NCBI GenBank assembly: GCA_017654935.2
Contig: CM065682.1
Span: 43,671,036-43,735,035 of the forward strand
Source of the DNA: Phymorhynchus buccinoides
Lineage: Eukaryota; Mollusca; Gastropoda; Neogastropoda; Raphitomidae
Reading direction: 5' to 3'
DNA length: 64,000 bases
This document shows positions 11,201-24,400 of the stretch, piece after piece (within the stretch, counting starts at the first letter, position 1; the number at the start of each line of letters is the position of its first letter). Below the pieces are notes generated by a model. It saw only the letters and a program-made list of their open reading frames with translations, searched no databases and was not told the DNA's origin. A program made the position numbers and the translations under genes.

Positions 11201-14200
11201 CATAGCTAAAACGAAAGTGGCCCCAAGGGACTGCACCCATACCGCAGGGAGTAGCGGGAGTGACTCCCCTTACTTCCGGGTATGACGCGCACCCTTGGGG
11301 CACCGGATATGTCATTCTTAAATTTTCCAGCCTTTCATCCACACCTGGGCCTACCCTGCTCCGCCTTTTCTGACTCTTGTCTATCTGGTGGGTTCGTTCC
11401 GTGTTTAGCTTTGTTCTATTCAGTTTCTTGGGAAGGCTGTTAGTCATCCTATCGATATTATTTCATTGTCATTTCTTGGTGTTCGTTTTAGTTGAAAAAT
11501 TATTTCGTTCACTCTGTTGTTCGTTTTCGGGGTGGCGTCAGCCATTATGGCTTCTTGCACCCCTCGGTTTCCACTTCGGGGAAAGCAGTTTCTCTTCGGT
11601 TGTTTTTCTGTTTTCCAAGTCAGTTGACTCTTCTTCTCTCACTAGGGACCCTTTGGGCAGGTTCTCTTAATCTTCTCAAGAAGTTTTCGTCTAATCCTCT
11701 CACAAATCCTACTCCTAACGTCCAGTCACAGTCCGTTTCGGTTACACCGGCCTAACCGGTTTCGGAGCCCATTCCAGTTTCTCTCCCTTCGGAGGTTTCT
11801 GCTCCTTCTCCTTTTCCGTTGGACTCGCAGGCTTTGTACTACGTCACTTGGACTCTTCGGGTTTCAGGGTTCTCCCTTTCGCATCGACAGAATCTTCCTT
11901 TTTCGGTTCTATGTTTAGGTCAGAGAGGGTGCCGCCAGTTGTCTCTTCTAACGTGAGACTGTCACTGGCGCAGCCCTCTCTCCTTCTTCTGTTCACAGGC
12001 TTGCCTCCAGGAGGCCCTTGTCCGCTAAGGCCAGCGTCGACCTCAACAGGGATAGGCAATCCCTTTCCACCTCTGGTTTCCGTCCTGTGGGCTTGATGTT
12101 TACGGAACAGAGAGGCTCCCCTCCGGGGAGCTTGCCTAGTGACAGAGGTGACTCCTCTGTCACCAGACTGGCCAGTCTGTCAGGCAATCATCCGGTGGTA
12201 CCTGGGAGGTACCTCCAGGATCGGGAACGGCCTGTTCCCTTTCCTGAGTCCGGGCTCAAATCCTCCACTCAGTTCGAGGGAGAGGTTACCAGGACAGTCA
12301 AATCGGTCGGTGCGGGGCACCTTCAATACCGATAAGAGTCCATACCCCCCTCCCGGGGGATGGCTCTCCAGTGATCCTGGCACTGGCGCGGTTGGGGCCT
12401 CTTGGCAGTCCCACCGCAACCGGAAATTCGCTTCTCACGGTTGTGAGACGGTTTCCTCCGGTTCTCCCGGTGCTTACCCGGTTTCACCCGGTATTCATCC
12501 GGTTTCTCCCGGTTGTCTCCCGGTTGCTTGGCCAACGCGGACATACCGGGGGATGGCACGGTTGGAGCCTCTTGGCTTTCCCACCGCAACCGGTTATTTG
12601 CCTTTCCCGGTTGCGAGACCGTTTCCTCCGGTTCTCCCGGTGTTTACCCGGTAATCATCCGGTTGTCTCCCGGTTGCTTGGCCAACGCGGACATACCGGG
12701 AAAGGGTTCGCCTAGAACCGGAAAATTCCGATGATGAATTTCCGGTTCGTTCCTCCGGTTTGGGTCAACCGGGAATGTCCCGCTCGCACGGAGGACGCCA
12801 CGTTCTCCCGGTTCCGGCCGGTGTTCAGTGATCCTCTCACTCCCTACCGGCAGAGCCCTCTGCCAGGCATGGCCTCCGGTGGTGTTTGACTCTTGGGCCG
12901 CCCTTATCAGAAGCTTCAACGGCCAGACCCCTCCAGGGAATTCTCTGAGTTTCAGTCCGACTTTGAGTCAGACTTGGAACTGGACCCTCAGTCGGAGGTC
13001 CCTCACTCTCTCACTGAGTCCTCGGTTCAGAATCTTCTCAAGATTTTGTCTCGATCGTGCCCTTACGTGGTACCTGTGCGTTCCTCCCATCAGGAGTCCG
13101 CCACTGATCACGCGGTTGGCTCTCTTCTGCAGGCCAAGAGCTCCTTGACTCTCCAAGCCCCCTCCTTCCCGGAGGATTTGGTGGTTAAAGCGGAGTTCAC
13201 GTTGAGGACCGGCAAGGTCCTTTCGTTGAAACAGATCGCTGAGGCTAATCTGGGGCGTTCTCAGCCGGCCTCGTCTCAGTTCGGTTCCTTTTTGGTACCT
13301 AGATTCAGACCTTTCGTCCCCCTACCGACGGAATACCTGCCCTTCCCCTCCGTCTCCAAACCTTCTGCTGAGGAGGTGGAGTCCTTGGGGTCCTGCTGCT
13401 GTTCCTCCCGTCACGTTCAAGCCTTCGGCCTTCAAGTCTCTCGAGGAATCTCTGTCTGGTTCTCTCAGGGCTTGTGGCATGGCCACCTCTCTCGTGCAAA
13501 CCTTGGCGGAGTCTCTAGGCAAATCAGCCTCTGATTCACCGGCGGTTTTTCAGTTCTTTCTGATGTCACGGCTGGTTTGAAGGTTCAAACCTGTGCCTTG
13601 GCCCGGGATTCTTTTCTGGCGCAGAACAGGTCTCTTTCGTCCAGGGAAAAGGAGCGTTTTGCGCTCTCTTCCCCTTCCGGAGTCGGGCTTGTTCGGGGAA
13701 GAATCGGTTCCCCCAGTTCTCGAGTCCTCTTCAAAGAGGAAGTCAGCTGATAGCCAGAAGGCTATCTATCGGGCCCTGTTGAACCAGCCCCGTCCCAACC
13801 ATTTCGTCCGCAACAGGCCTCTCGCCCTCGTTTTGGCTTCAGGAAGTCCTTTAGAGCTGGGTACTTCGCGTCCCGCTCTAAGAGTGTGAGATACTCCTCT
13901 AGGCCTCCTCCCCAGTTCAAGGCCTTGAGGCCCCCCTTCCCAGTCTTCTCGTGGCAACAGGAGGCCGAGCCTTCCAGGAAACGGCGATCCTGTCCGTTGG
14001 AGATCCTCCAGAGGAAGTGGAGGACCTTCTCTTGAAGGGCGCGGGCGCGGGTGAACGATCCCAGTCCGGGTTTCTATTCCCGACTTTTTCAACCGGTCCT
14101 GTCAACCGGTTTTATCAAAAATTTCCGACCGTTTTCGGCCCATTCTGACTCTAATTGGCCGGCGATCTCTTAGGCCGTTTAAAGGGTTTTTTGTTCTTCT

Positions 14201-17200
14201 GTTCTCTACCGTTTCTGTCCCCTCGGTTTTCTTAGTCTGATGGGGTCGATTTCGGAGCTCCTTCCTCTGGCCTGGGTATACAAAGGCCCTTGCAGAGAGA
14301 AGTCAGAGTGCGCACTCCTTCTTTCACGGTTTCAACCATGAGTTGTTCAACCTGTTGACTCGTTCGGCCGTTCCAGTCATCCTGTTTCGGACTGGTTCCG
14401 TCCCGATCTGGCTTTAACTGTCCGGCTAGCATGATCTTCCCTTCTCAGCCGTCAGATCACCGAACGGCACAGCTTTCAACCTAAAGTTGTTCGACGGGGT
14501 GATTTTTGCCTTCCTTCAGGCCCCCCCCCTTTTGGTCTTCGGCGTCTCGTTCCGACCGTTTTTTATGGTTTAGGTCGAGGTGTGTCATCGTCACGTTTGC
14601 ACACTGTTTCGCTTTTTGTCTACATGTTTTCCTTTTCGGTGGGGACTTTTCCGCGTCATCTGGTTCGATTTGACGTCATGCGATAGCAACTATGTTGCTG
14701 TTGCTGTCTGTTCCTACTTCATAGGCTGTTTTTTATTTTTATTTTACCTCCTAACCGATCGAATTGTCTCCGCTGGTTTTTCACCCAGTCAACGGGGGTC
14801 CCTTTCGTCGGTCTTATCATGTAGAGTTGGTTACGAAGTGCAGTCGCACATTCGTACCGTGGTTTCTCAGTTTGCTAGGTCAGAGGCTGAATCTGCTGCT
14901 CTTGCGGATTCTCATCCTAGTACTAGCTGTCTCTATCCCGCCATCGGTCCTTTGCTTGCCCGACATTCTGAACTAGTCTTGTCCAGTTTGTTTTCTGACC
15001 CAGACTCGCCCCTTCGATCGATATTTTCCAGTTCGAAAGGGCGTAGCAGTGTGTAGTGGCCCGGTCCGGCCACTCATAGTCCGTAATGTATCAGGCCTTG
15101 GCTGCTCTAGGTGACTCGATGCGGAGTTTGTCTTCTCCTGACTGCTTTGATAGTCAGCCATGTGCTTTCCAGAGATGCCTTCCCGGACTTTTTCAGGACT
15201 CTTTCTCTTGGTTCGCCTTCTGTGGTGACAGGAAGTTCTATCCGTTAAGCCTTCTTCGGTTCATTCGTCGAATTCTTAGCTTTTCTTCTCAGGTCTAGAA
15301 ATCTCTGCCCATACCCTTTTTGGGTACAGAGCAGCCATCTTCAGTATGAGTTCCATGGCCTTAGGTGCTACCGTACCGCTAAGCTGTACGCCACCACTGT
15401 CTCGCACTTCTTGCTGAAGTGCATGCCGTTGTATTCCTCCCCTCTGATGGCACTAATCCCCCGGGTGTTGAAGAAGTCCTCCGGGAGCACCCGGACTTGA
15501 TTCTCGTCACACCAATGTGGCCCACGAGCCATTGGTTCCCAGAGCTCCTCGACATGGCGCAAGACGGTCCTCTTCCGCTCAATCTCACTCCCGCCACTCT
15601 TCTTCAGTCAAGAAGCGGGGTCGGACACCCTTGCCCTTCAAGGCTAAACCTGGTCGCATGGCGGCTGTCCGTCTAGGCCTTCGCTCTCAGGGGTTTTCCA
15701 CGCGCACCGTGGATCTGTTGGTCGCCTCTCGGCGTAAGTCTACAAACGATCTGTATGATCTTCGCTGGGCCACCTGGTTTGCGTTTTGTCAGGAGAGAAA
15801 GTTTGACCCGCTTCGTCCCTCAACGGTTCAGTTCGTGGAGTTCCTCTCTCACTTGCTTAGAACTAGGAACTCTTCCTCTCAAACCTTGTCAGGTTATAGG
15901 GCGGTCTTGATTAGCACGATCTCGTTGTCTTTAGGTTCCAAGTTTACGGGGAATCTCTCGGCTTTGCCAGTTTCTCACTTCCTGGACGCTGTGCGCCTCC
16001 AAGCCCCGTCCAGAACGGTCCAGTGTCCTCAGTGGGACATCTTTTTGGTTCTGGCTTTTCTCTGGGACAAATTTGAACCCCTGGAGTCGTTGTCTCTTAA
16101 GCTTCTGACTCTCAAGACAGTTTTTTCTCATTTCTTTCGCCTCTCCCGTCGCCTCAGTGGTTTTCATGCTCTGAGAGGTCTCACCAAGGATGTCAGTTCG
16201 AGGAGGACTTCTCGTCTGTCTCCCTTTCTTTTCTCCCGGAGTTCCGTGCAAGAACCAGTCTGGTGATGTTTCCTCTCCCTTGGCCTCTTTTTCGAGTCTT
16301 CGCTCCGTTCTGGGTCCTGATGATCGTGATATCTTCCTCTGCCCCGTTAGGGCTCTTCGTTCTTCTGGCTCGTACCAAGTCCTTCAGAAGGGCTAAAACG
16401 TCGCCTGTTCGTCTCCTTTAATCCCTAGTACTGCAGCGATGTGGCTAAGGGTACTGTGTCCCGTTGGTTCCTCGACCTCATTAAGTTGGCCTATGCCCGC
16501 TCGCTGGTTAGGTTACCTGATAACCCCATTCGCGCCCACGAGTTGCGGGCCATCAGCTCTTCCCTGGCGGTAGTCAAGGGTGTCCCTCTTGTGAAGGTTA
16601 TGGCCTCAGCGTTCTGGAAGTCGCAGAACACCTTTCTTCAGTTTTACCTGAGGGATATCTCTGCTCAGGGCGAAGACGACTCCTTTTCCATCTAGAAGGT
16701 GGTCGTTTCGCAGGTCCCGGTCTCCTTGTAGTGTGAGTTCCGGTGTTTTTTGTGCCTCTGTTTTTTCTCTGTGTTCTTTGGTATATCATTGACATGACTG
16801 TTTGGGGGTATTTATTTGCATATTTTCAGGGATGTTGTACATCTTTCGGGGGATTCTCTTAGGAGTGTTTCCCTCTTTTACTGATATGCTTTTGGGGTTG
16901 TTGGTGTGTCAGTTGGCACGCATCACCCTCCACCACGGTGGTAATCTGCAGTTGTTTTGAGTGTTGGTATAGTATGATTAAATTAGATTGGTGGATTTTG
17001 ATTAATCCTACTATCTATTTAATTTAATACTTACCAACACTCAAAACAAAAAATGTTCCCTCCCAGCCTCCCTCCTGATGCGGGGCTGTAAAATTACATG
17101 AATGACATATCTGGTGCCCCAAGGGTGCGCGTCATACCCGGAAGTAAGGGGAGTCACTCCCGCTACTCCCTGCGGTATGGGTGCAGTCCCTTGGGGCCAC

Positions 17201-20200
17201 TTTCGTTTTAGCTATGTGCTAGGGTAAGGTTCCAGGTTGTTTTAGGCTAATGCAGTTGTTTTGAGTGTTGGTAAGTATTAAATTAAATAGATAGTAGGAT
17301 TAATCAAAATCCACCAATTTGAATATAAAATTTTGAAATTGATATTATTGCAATGTAATGTCTGAACCTTGGGTACAGCTTTTTTTTTTTGGCATGTCAT
17401 TTTACCCTACAGCAAAACGGACAGAATCCAGAAAGCATGTGAATGCTACAAGAAAAGCTTGAAGCTCAACCCACTTCTGTGGAAATCCTATGAAGCATTA
17501 TGTCAACTTGGTAAGTGTTTCATGCTCTTAGAGAATGTGTCAGAGCTTATTCATTATTCAGATTACGGTCATTTTTGGGGATTAAAGGTCAAAGGTCAGG
17601 GTCATTGATCAATTTTAATATGCAAATGATGTTTCTTGAAAACTTGGATAAACATCTATATGTGTGCAAAGTTTGATCAATGAACGGCTTTTAGATCCTG
17701 AGAAAAAGCAAATGAAGTTACCACAGTCAGACACACACCCACACCCACACCAGGAAAACCGAAGAAGCATGAGAACATAGACTCACTTCGTTGATACGAG
17801 TGAGCCAAATATGAAAAGGATGCAAAACAAAGTTGACGACTTGTGGAAACAAATGCTGTAGAAATTCTAACAATTTACAAGCATGAAAAGTGACGCAGAA
17901 AAAAAAAGTGAATATCTTGTGGGGAAATTGCCATGGGATCATTTTTCTTTGCTGCCTCAGGGGCCAAGGTGGACCCTAACCAGGCGTTCAGCATGCCAGC
18001 GGGCATGGCAGCTCCCCAGAACGTGGTTGTCCCTCCTTCCTCCACCACTACCGCGGCCCCGCAGCCCACCCCAGCTGCCCCTCACCCCCTGGGTCTGGTG
18101 GGGGTGCCCCCCGGGCAGCCTGCGGGGCCGGAGGAGATGGTTTCCTCCGCTGTGCCCCAGACCGTCACCACTGCCAGCACCACCCCGGCCACCCTGGACA
18201 CAAACAGTGTAAGCTTTTTTCCTATGATGACTTCTGTTTTCCCAGGCCATATGGCCATAATGGGTAAGGTACATATGTCCAGTTTTCAGTTTTCACTGGT
18301 CTCCCCGCTGCGTACAGCCAACACATTCCGATTTTGGAGGAGCTCAAAGGAGAAAATATTTGGAAGATTTTTTGGGGGAAAAGGCAGGAGAATGGGCCAA
18401 TAAGTCGGAAAGCTAGTAGTAGATGACGCAAAGCAAAGGGAAAAGGCAGAGTAAAAGAGAGTGACAGATTAGAGGAAGCTACAAGCACAGAACTTCCAGA
18501 AAGTGGGGGAACTATTTATATATAAATATAAAAGACCCCCAGTATCCCCGTGGGGAAAATTTTGTGATGACAAAATTAGGAAAGGAGATAGAGAGAAAAA
18601 AGAAAGATACTGTCGAACTGCTTCTTAGCGTGCACCCCGGTGTTGCAGACACCCTGGTTATCAGGACTGTTTTATTCAGTCTCTTCTCTGCTTATTTATT
18701 ACTTAAGTCTTCATTATGATGATCACCTCACAATTACGGACAGTTTTGGGCCAGCCAGTTGGGTGTGATCGGAATACTGAGGTTCAAATGATGCCCCTCT
18801 ACTCTGTAAAGCCTTTGTGGCTCAGAGGATTGGACCTCAGACAGTTCTGATGCCTGGTGTTTGTGTGTGTGTGTGTGTGTGCGTGCATGCATGCGCGCGC
18901 GCACGCGCGCGTGTGTGTGTGTGTGTGTTTATGTGTACATGACAAGTGTTATATTAATCTGATTACAAATTGTCTTGTTAGTGAGGGGTATTCAAGAAAA
19001 AAGTTTGAATAATGGTCATATTAATCTGTTAATGAAATGAACTACCAGTACATCTATTTTGGAACTGAACTATCATTTATCTGTTCTTGACTTTATGCAT
19101 ATATGTACATTTTGGCAGATAAGATTTGCCAACGTTTACAAGTGTTCTCTGACTTTTTTCAAATAAAAAAATCTGATGCTATTAACTCCGAGATGAATGT
19201 TTCTATCGTCCAGACTACACCACGCACAATTTGTTCTGAGTGGACTCCAGATAATCCGACGCAGGACGTGAAAAACGGAGATATATGGGCACCAGTTCGG
19301 CGATCAAAACATGTCAAGTAAGCAGCAAGTTTCTGAAACTAGGTGATGTGATGCTTTGATATTTTGTCTTCCCAAAATCATGACGCTTACATGGATTCTC
19401 AAACACAGTTTAGCCATTGGGCCCATTATCTGTTTAATGTTGAATTATAACGTTTTCAATTTGATGTACAGAATTAAGTGTTTTGTATGATTGATTTGAT
19501 GTAGAAAAGTGTTTTATATGTAATGAAATGGTATTAAAAATGTGAGAGTGAGTGAATGATCCGTACTTATTAAGATGCTGTTTCCCAATCTGCATTGATT
19601 ACAGTGAGCTTAATATGTGATGTTGCAGGCAAGAGAGTGAGCGTGAAGGATCCGTACCTATCAAAGTATTGTTCCCCTATTTGTCTCCCAGGTGAGTTTT
19701 GCCAGCCTTATGAAACTTAATCTACAGCAGCTGCATTTGAATTTTACATTGGTCCTGAAAAGAATTACTGTAGATTATAGATTGGTCATGAAAAGAATTC
19801 TAGATCTAATGTTTACTTGTGTAATTATTCTAATGATAACCAATACATTTAACAGTTTTATATGCATGGGTAATACAAGTTTATTTATAGAGGAATTTAA
19901 GTAAATGAGGTAAAAAAAGAAACCCAATTAATCGTCCAGTTAAACAATACATGTATAGATAAATCATTGAGGTCAGCTGGCAAATCCATTTTTCATTTTT
20001 TTGGTGGTGGGATGTGTGTGTCTTTCTGTGCAGTTTTGGAGTGATGAACTTGGAGACTGCCAGTGGCCTTGACATCAACAACCCCTCCTTGCCTTTCATC
20101 AGCCCCAGTCCTACGCCAATCATGCCCGATGATACAGTCCTTGATGCCAAAGCGCCCAGCAAAAAGGTAGTAGTAGCCGCAGCGTCTTTCAGGGTTCCCA

Positions 20201-21445
20201 CTTTTCATCAGGTTACCTGATTTTAGCAAAAAATCTAAATGTACATCAAAGGAAAAAGGATTTTTTTTTTCAGCCACAATAAAGAATAAAAATAACCAAC
20301 ATCAGCAACAAGTCTCACGGGAAGCAAACCTGGGGGTGAACAAAGATCTTGAAATGCCAGATGCTTGTTCTAGAGCTAGCAGGTGACTTGTAGGGCAGTT
20401 TGATTTTGGGTAAACCATTTTCCCATTGACCCTTTTACTGCCATAGAAAAGTTGAGAAATTATCTTTTGTATTGAGAGTCAATCTGACAAAGTGATCTAG
20501 AGACATATTTTTCCTGACTTGTCTAAAACAAAAACCATCATTCCAAAGCTATGACATCAAAAGTTGTGACATCATGAATGACATCACACAGCCCGTGGTA
20601 AACACGGGAGCAGGCTGGGAAGGGTTAAGGCGCTGCACAGATCATTGGCTAGATTAGACACAAAGTTAAAAAAGATTGACAGTGGATGCCAGAACCTTAC
20701 TTTGATTTCAGGGATTGTCAGGATTTTTTTTGTGTTTTTTTGTTAATGTTTTTTTTATACATGGGACTGGGAGCCCTGGTGAACAAAAGCTCACGTTTTG
20801 CCTTGAAAATATTCCTGTTCATTCTCCTCTTGGTTTTATGGTTTACTTCTTTGAATATATCATTCTTTGCTTGTGTTTCAGTTAAAAAACAAACCTGTGC
20901 AGTTTAAAAGTTAACGAGTTTATTAGAGAAAAGTATTTTCCGTTTTGCCTATCAAGTTAAGATTGTTGATACCCATTTAAAAACATTTTAAGTATATATA
21001 TCAGTGCAGGCTCTTTCTCATAGCTGACTATTATCATGTATTTATGCATTTTCTTCTCTTTGATTGTTATTGTTTCTTTGTCATGATACAGTTTTAATGA
21101 ATTGAATTGTTTCACTTTCTATGTATGATTAATATAATATGAACTGACATGAAACTATTTTAGGCCGGGAATAGTAGAAGGGAAAATTGTACACAGGGTA
21201 AGTGTAGGAAAGAGACAGAGAGAGAGAGATAACATGTGAAGGTGGGAAAGGGCTGTTGCCAGTTATATTGTGGATCATTGCAATGCTTTCAGTTTTGCTT
21301 TCCAGATAGCAGGGTCCCCACTCAGTTTTTTTACAAAGCGTTTCTCCCCTGGTTCCCAGTTACTAACGGTAAGCCTACCTCCATTTTTATTTCAGAGGAA
21401 AATAAGTTGAACAATAACCACTAACTAATTTAATTCTCAGACACA

Positions 21446-21481
<36 letters not shown>

Positions 21482-24400
21482 CAGGCAGGCGTGCAGGGAC
21501 ATTCCCAGGTATGCACACATGCATGCTTGCCCATGGACATGCACACATGTGCGCACGTACATGCTCACACATACACACTTTCAAACATGTCTCATCGTAC
21601 TGTACCCAAACTACATAATAAACACAATAAAACTGGTACATGAAATAATGTATGTTTGAAAATTTGATAAAATGTGACCCAGCGCCACGAAAGTGACATT
21701 AAGTGATTAAGTCGCTGGGCTAGTTTCCCACAACAGGCTTGGAAAGTCAAAAATCTCGTTTTCTGTCAATTTTGAGTTATGGGTATTTTCGTGTTCTCTA
21801 ACATCTTATCTTTCATATTTGTAAAGGAAAATCTTTAATATGGTCTCTAAGTGGTCTTATAAATGCTTTAAAACGAGTAGGTGAATGCATTTTCTTCAGC
21901 TAGGCTGGACTTTTGACTGTTTTCTCAAAATGGCCGATGCTCTCCCTACTAACTTTACATGCTCATAAATCTGGAACGGAAAATGATACCAGATTGGTTC
22001 TTGCATCATTAGAAAGAGAATTGTCTGCAGTTTTCAAATGCATAATTTTCTCAGAAATGTTAATGTCCCTTTCGTGGTGCTGGGTCACAAATGTGCAAAC
22101 ATAACTAACTCTGGCAATGTCAAATGCAAGCTGTAAAGCACAACAGCTTTGGACTAACACATATAATAAGATAAGACCAGGGTTCCCAAAAACATAGAGA
22201 TTGTGCATATTTACACTCTTGACTGTCGGTTATTACTCTTTAACCCCTTCCCTGCCTGGCCCCGTACCTAGTATGGGGTGTGTGATGTCAAATGGGGTGT
22301 GTGATGTGATTGATGATGTCATAACTGTTGATGTCATAGCCCTGAAATGATGATTTTTGTTTTAGACAACTTGGGAAAGATATATAGATCTCTAGACAGT
22401 TTTTTTCCAGATTGAGTCTAACAGGTCTCGTTTTTTAAATTTTATAATAAAAGGGTTGTTTCTCTTTTTTTTTCTTCCCCGACAATGAAGGGGTTAAACT
22501 TCTGATTTGTGTATTTGAATTATCCTTTTTCAGGAAATTGATTGCATAACCCATAATTTGATCATTTGTACTTTCAGCTAGAGTGTAGACCTTTGACACC
22601 ACAGTATTGTGTAGAATTAGAAAGCTTGTAACTTGTTGGAAGAAAAGGCTCACACCCTCCAGTAAAATAGTTTCATACTTAAGGTACTTCAACATTCATG
22701 AAAACTGTCTAAGCATATGAATGATGATAGTCTTAGCAAACAATATATGCAGTTTATAAAAGCAATTCAGAGACATTGAAAAATATCAGTGTCTTTATGC
22801 ACATGAGTTGGTTTATTTGGGTGTTTTTTGTGTGGGTTGAAGCAGGAGTTACAGGGTTTAAAACATTTCAACTTGATTCGCTCTTCCTCTTCTGTCCACA
22901 CATGGGGTGTTTGTGTGCGTGTGTAGCTGTGTATGTGTGTCTTATAGAAATGAGAAAATAATAACATGTGCAGAGGAAGTGGAGGTGGCTTATCCATATA
23001 TATAGTAACGTATTGTGTAAGCATCAAAGCGTATCTTTATCTTTTAAACTTTTGGAATGGAGGTAAAAAAACAACCACCTTAAAAACTCGAAACAAGGGT
23101 TGAGTGTACCCTTTTAGAGTTGAAACAAATGGGGAACCGTTCTTAGGTCTTATTCTTCTTGATTTCAAATAAGATACTAATTTTGATCAGAAATGTTAAT
23201 CTGGAAATGAATTAATTCTCATCAGATTTGTTTGTGACTTTCTCAAACGACTCGGAATGTTAGTCAAACTTGAAAATCAACAAACTTCTGGACATACTTT
23301 TCAAATAATCTTCGTCTGTTAGTAGTCTAGCCAAAAATTGATGTGAGATTTCAATTGTCGTACTTATCTGTGATTTTAATTGTACGTATCAGTGAGTATT
23401 TCACTATATTTGTCTTTCTTCTTCTCAGAGTTTCTTTGCATTTTGATTGGTTTTGATGCACTTACTATGCATAAATGCACACTAGTGGGAGCCCTGATAT
23501 TGTTTAAATTTTTATGCTTTGAATAAATTGCTGTGCGCAGACCATAGAGACGTAAGTCAAAATTGGTCAACTTCGATGTGTTGGACTCACCAGTTGATCA
23601 AGACAAGCTGCATCATCCAACAAAGCTGTGAAACAGCAATTTGCAAAGATAAAACACTGATGGTGACGCTAAGTGAAATGACTGAAAGTTTGAGCTTTCC
23701 ATTCCTCTTTGAAAATTGACCGTAATACACCTTGACCAAATGTTTGTTGTTATGCTTGATGTATGCGATATAAAAAGCTTAACGGCTTATCTTGTCCCTA
23801 CTACTACTACTGCTACATGTGAAGTTATATCTTTTGACTTACCTCTCTTTGATCTGCGCATGGCAAAATGTTGGAGTGAGAAAAACAAAAATGAGCCTTT
23901 AAGATTTGTATCATTTCTCCCTTTTCAAATTGAGTTTCCATGCCTGCAGGTTGTGACTCGAAGAAAACAGTCTGCCAAGCCTCCAGTATTTAGTTTGTCT
24001 GGCAATTCCAATACCCGCGATGTCAGTAGTCAGCCACAGTGTGGGTAAGTCTCAATGTTGCCTCATGTTTTTATTTTTATGTTCATAATTGTTATTGATG
24101 TTAATATCGCATCTATTTCTGGCTAAAGACCAAGCATTTTTATTATAATTATTTTAATTTTTAATTTTTTTTTAATATTTAAATAATAACAAGTTTAGGC
24201 CTTTAGTTGCATTTTAGGAGAGATCATAATGAATGAAAGCAATGCTGAAACTTTTCCTTTTCCTTCTGAGGATGGATTATCAACCATTTTATGAAAAGAA
24301 AATAAGGAATAACCATGTATGCTGCAAAGCTATGTATAATTTCTACATTTATAACACTAACTTTCAGAACCTTTACCAACGGTTTTCTTGTATGCAGAGA

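Larger units (their letters stand above)
11125..17318 (+). mobile_element. DIRS-like tyrosine-recombinase retrotransposon, decayed
   Basis: A 6.2-kb GC-rich block sits in CDC27 intron 4. It has 173-bp inverted terminal repeats, an internal complementary region copying both ends, and in order on the + strand a gag-like region, reverse-transcriptase and RNase H remnants, and a tyrosine recombinase. This is the DIRS layout, in which a circular DNA intermediate is integrated by the recombinase without target duplication; no direct repeat flanks it here. Its ends are fixed by the internal copy of the end junction. Many frameshifts and stops show that it is dead. Base composition and codon use differ sharply from the AT-rich intron around it. 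Confidence 0.9.

Noticed and set aside
15931..16251. Minus-strand frames across the DIRS-like element
   Set aside because: Mirror frames of the GC-rich + strand coding region; they carry no recognisable domain while the + strand has the recombinase.
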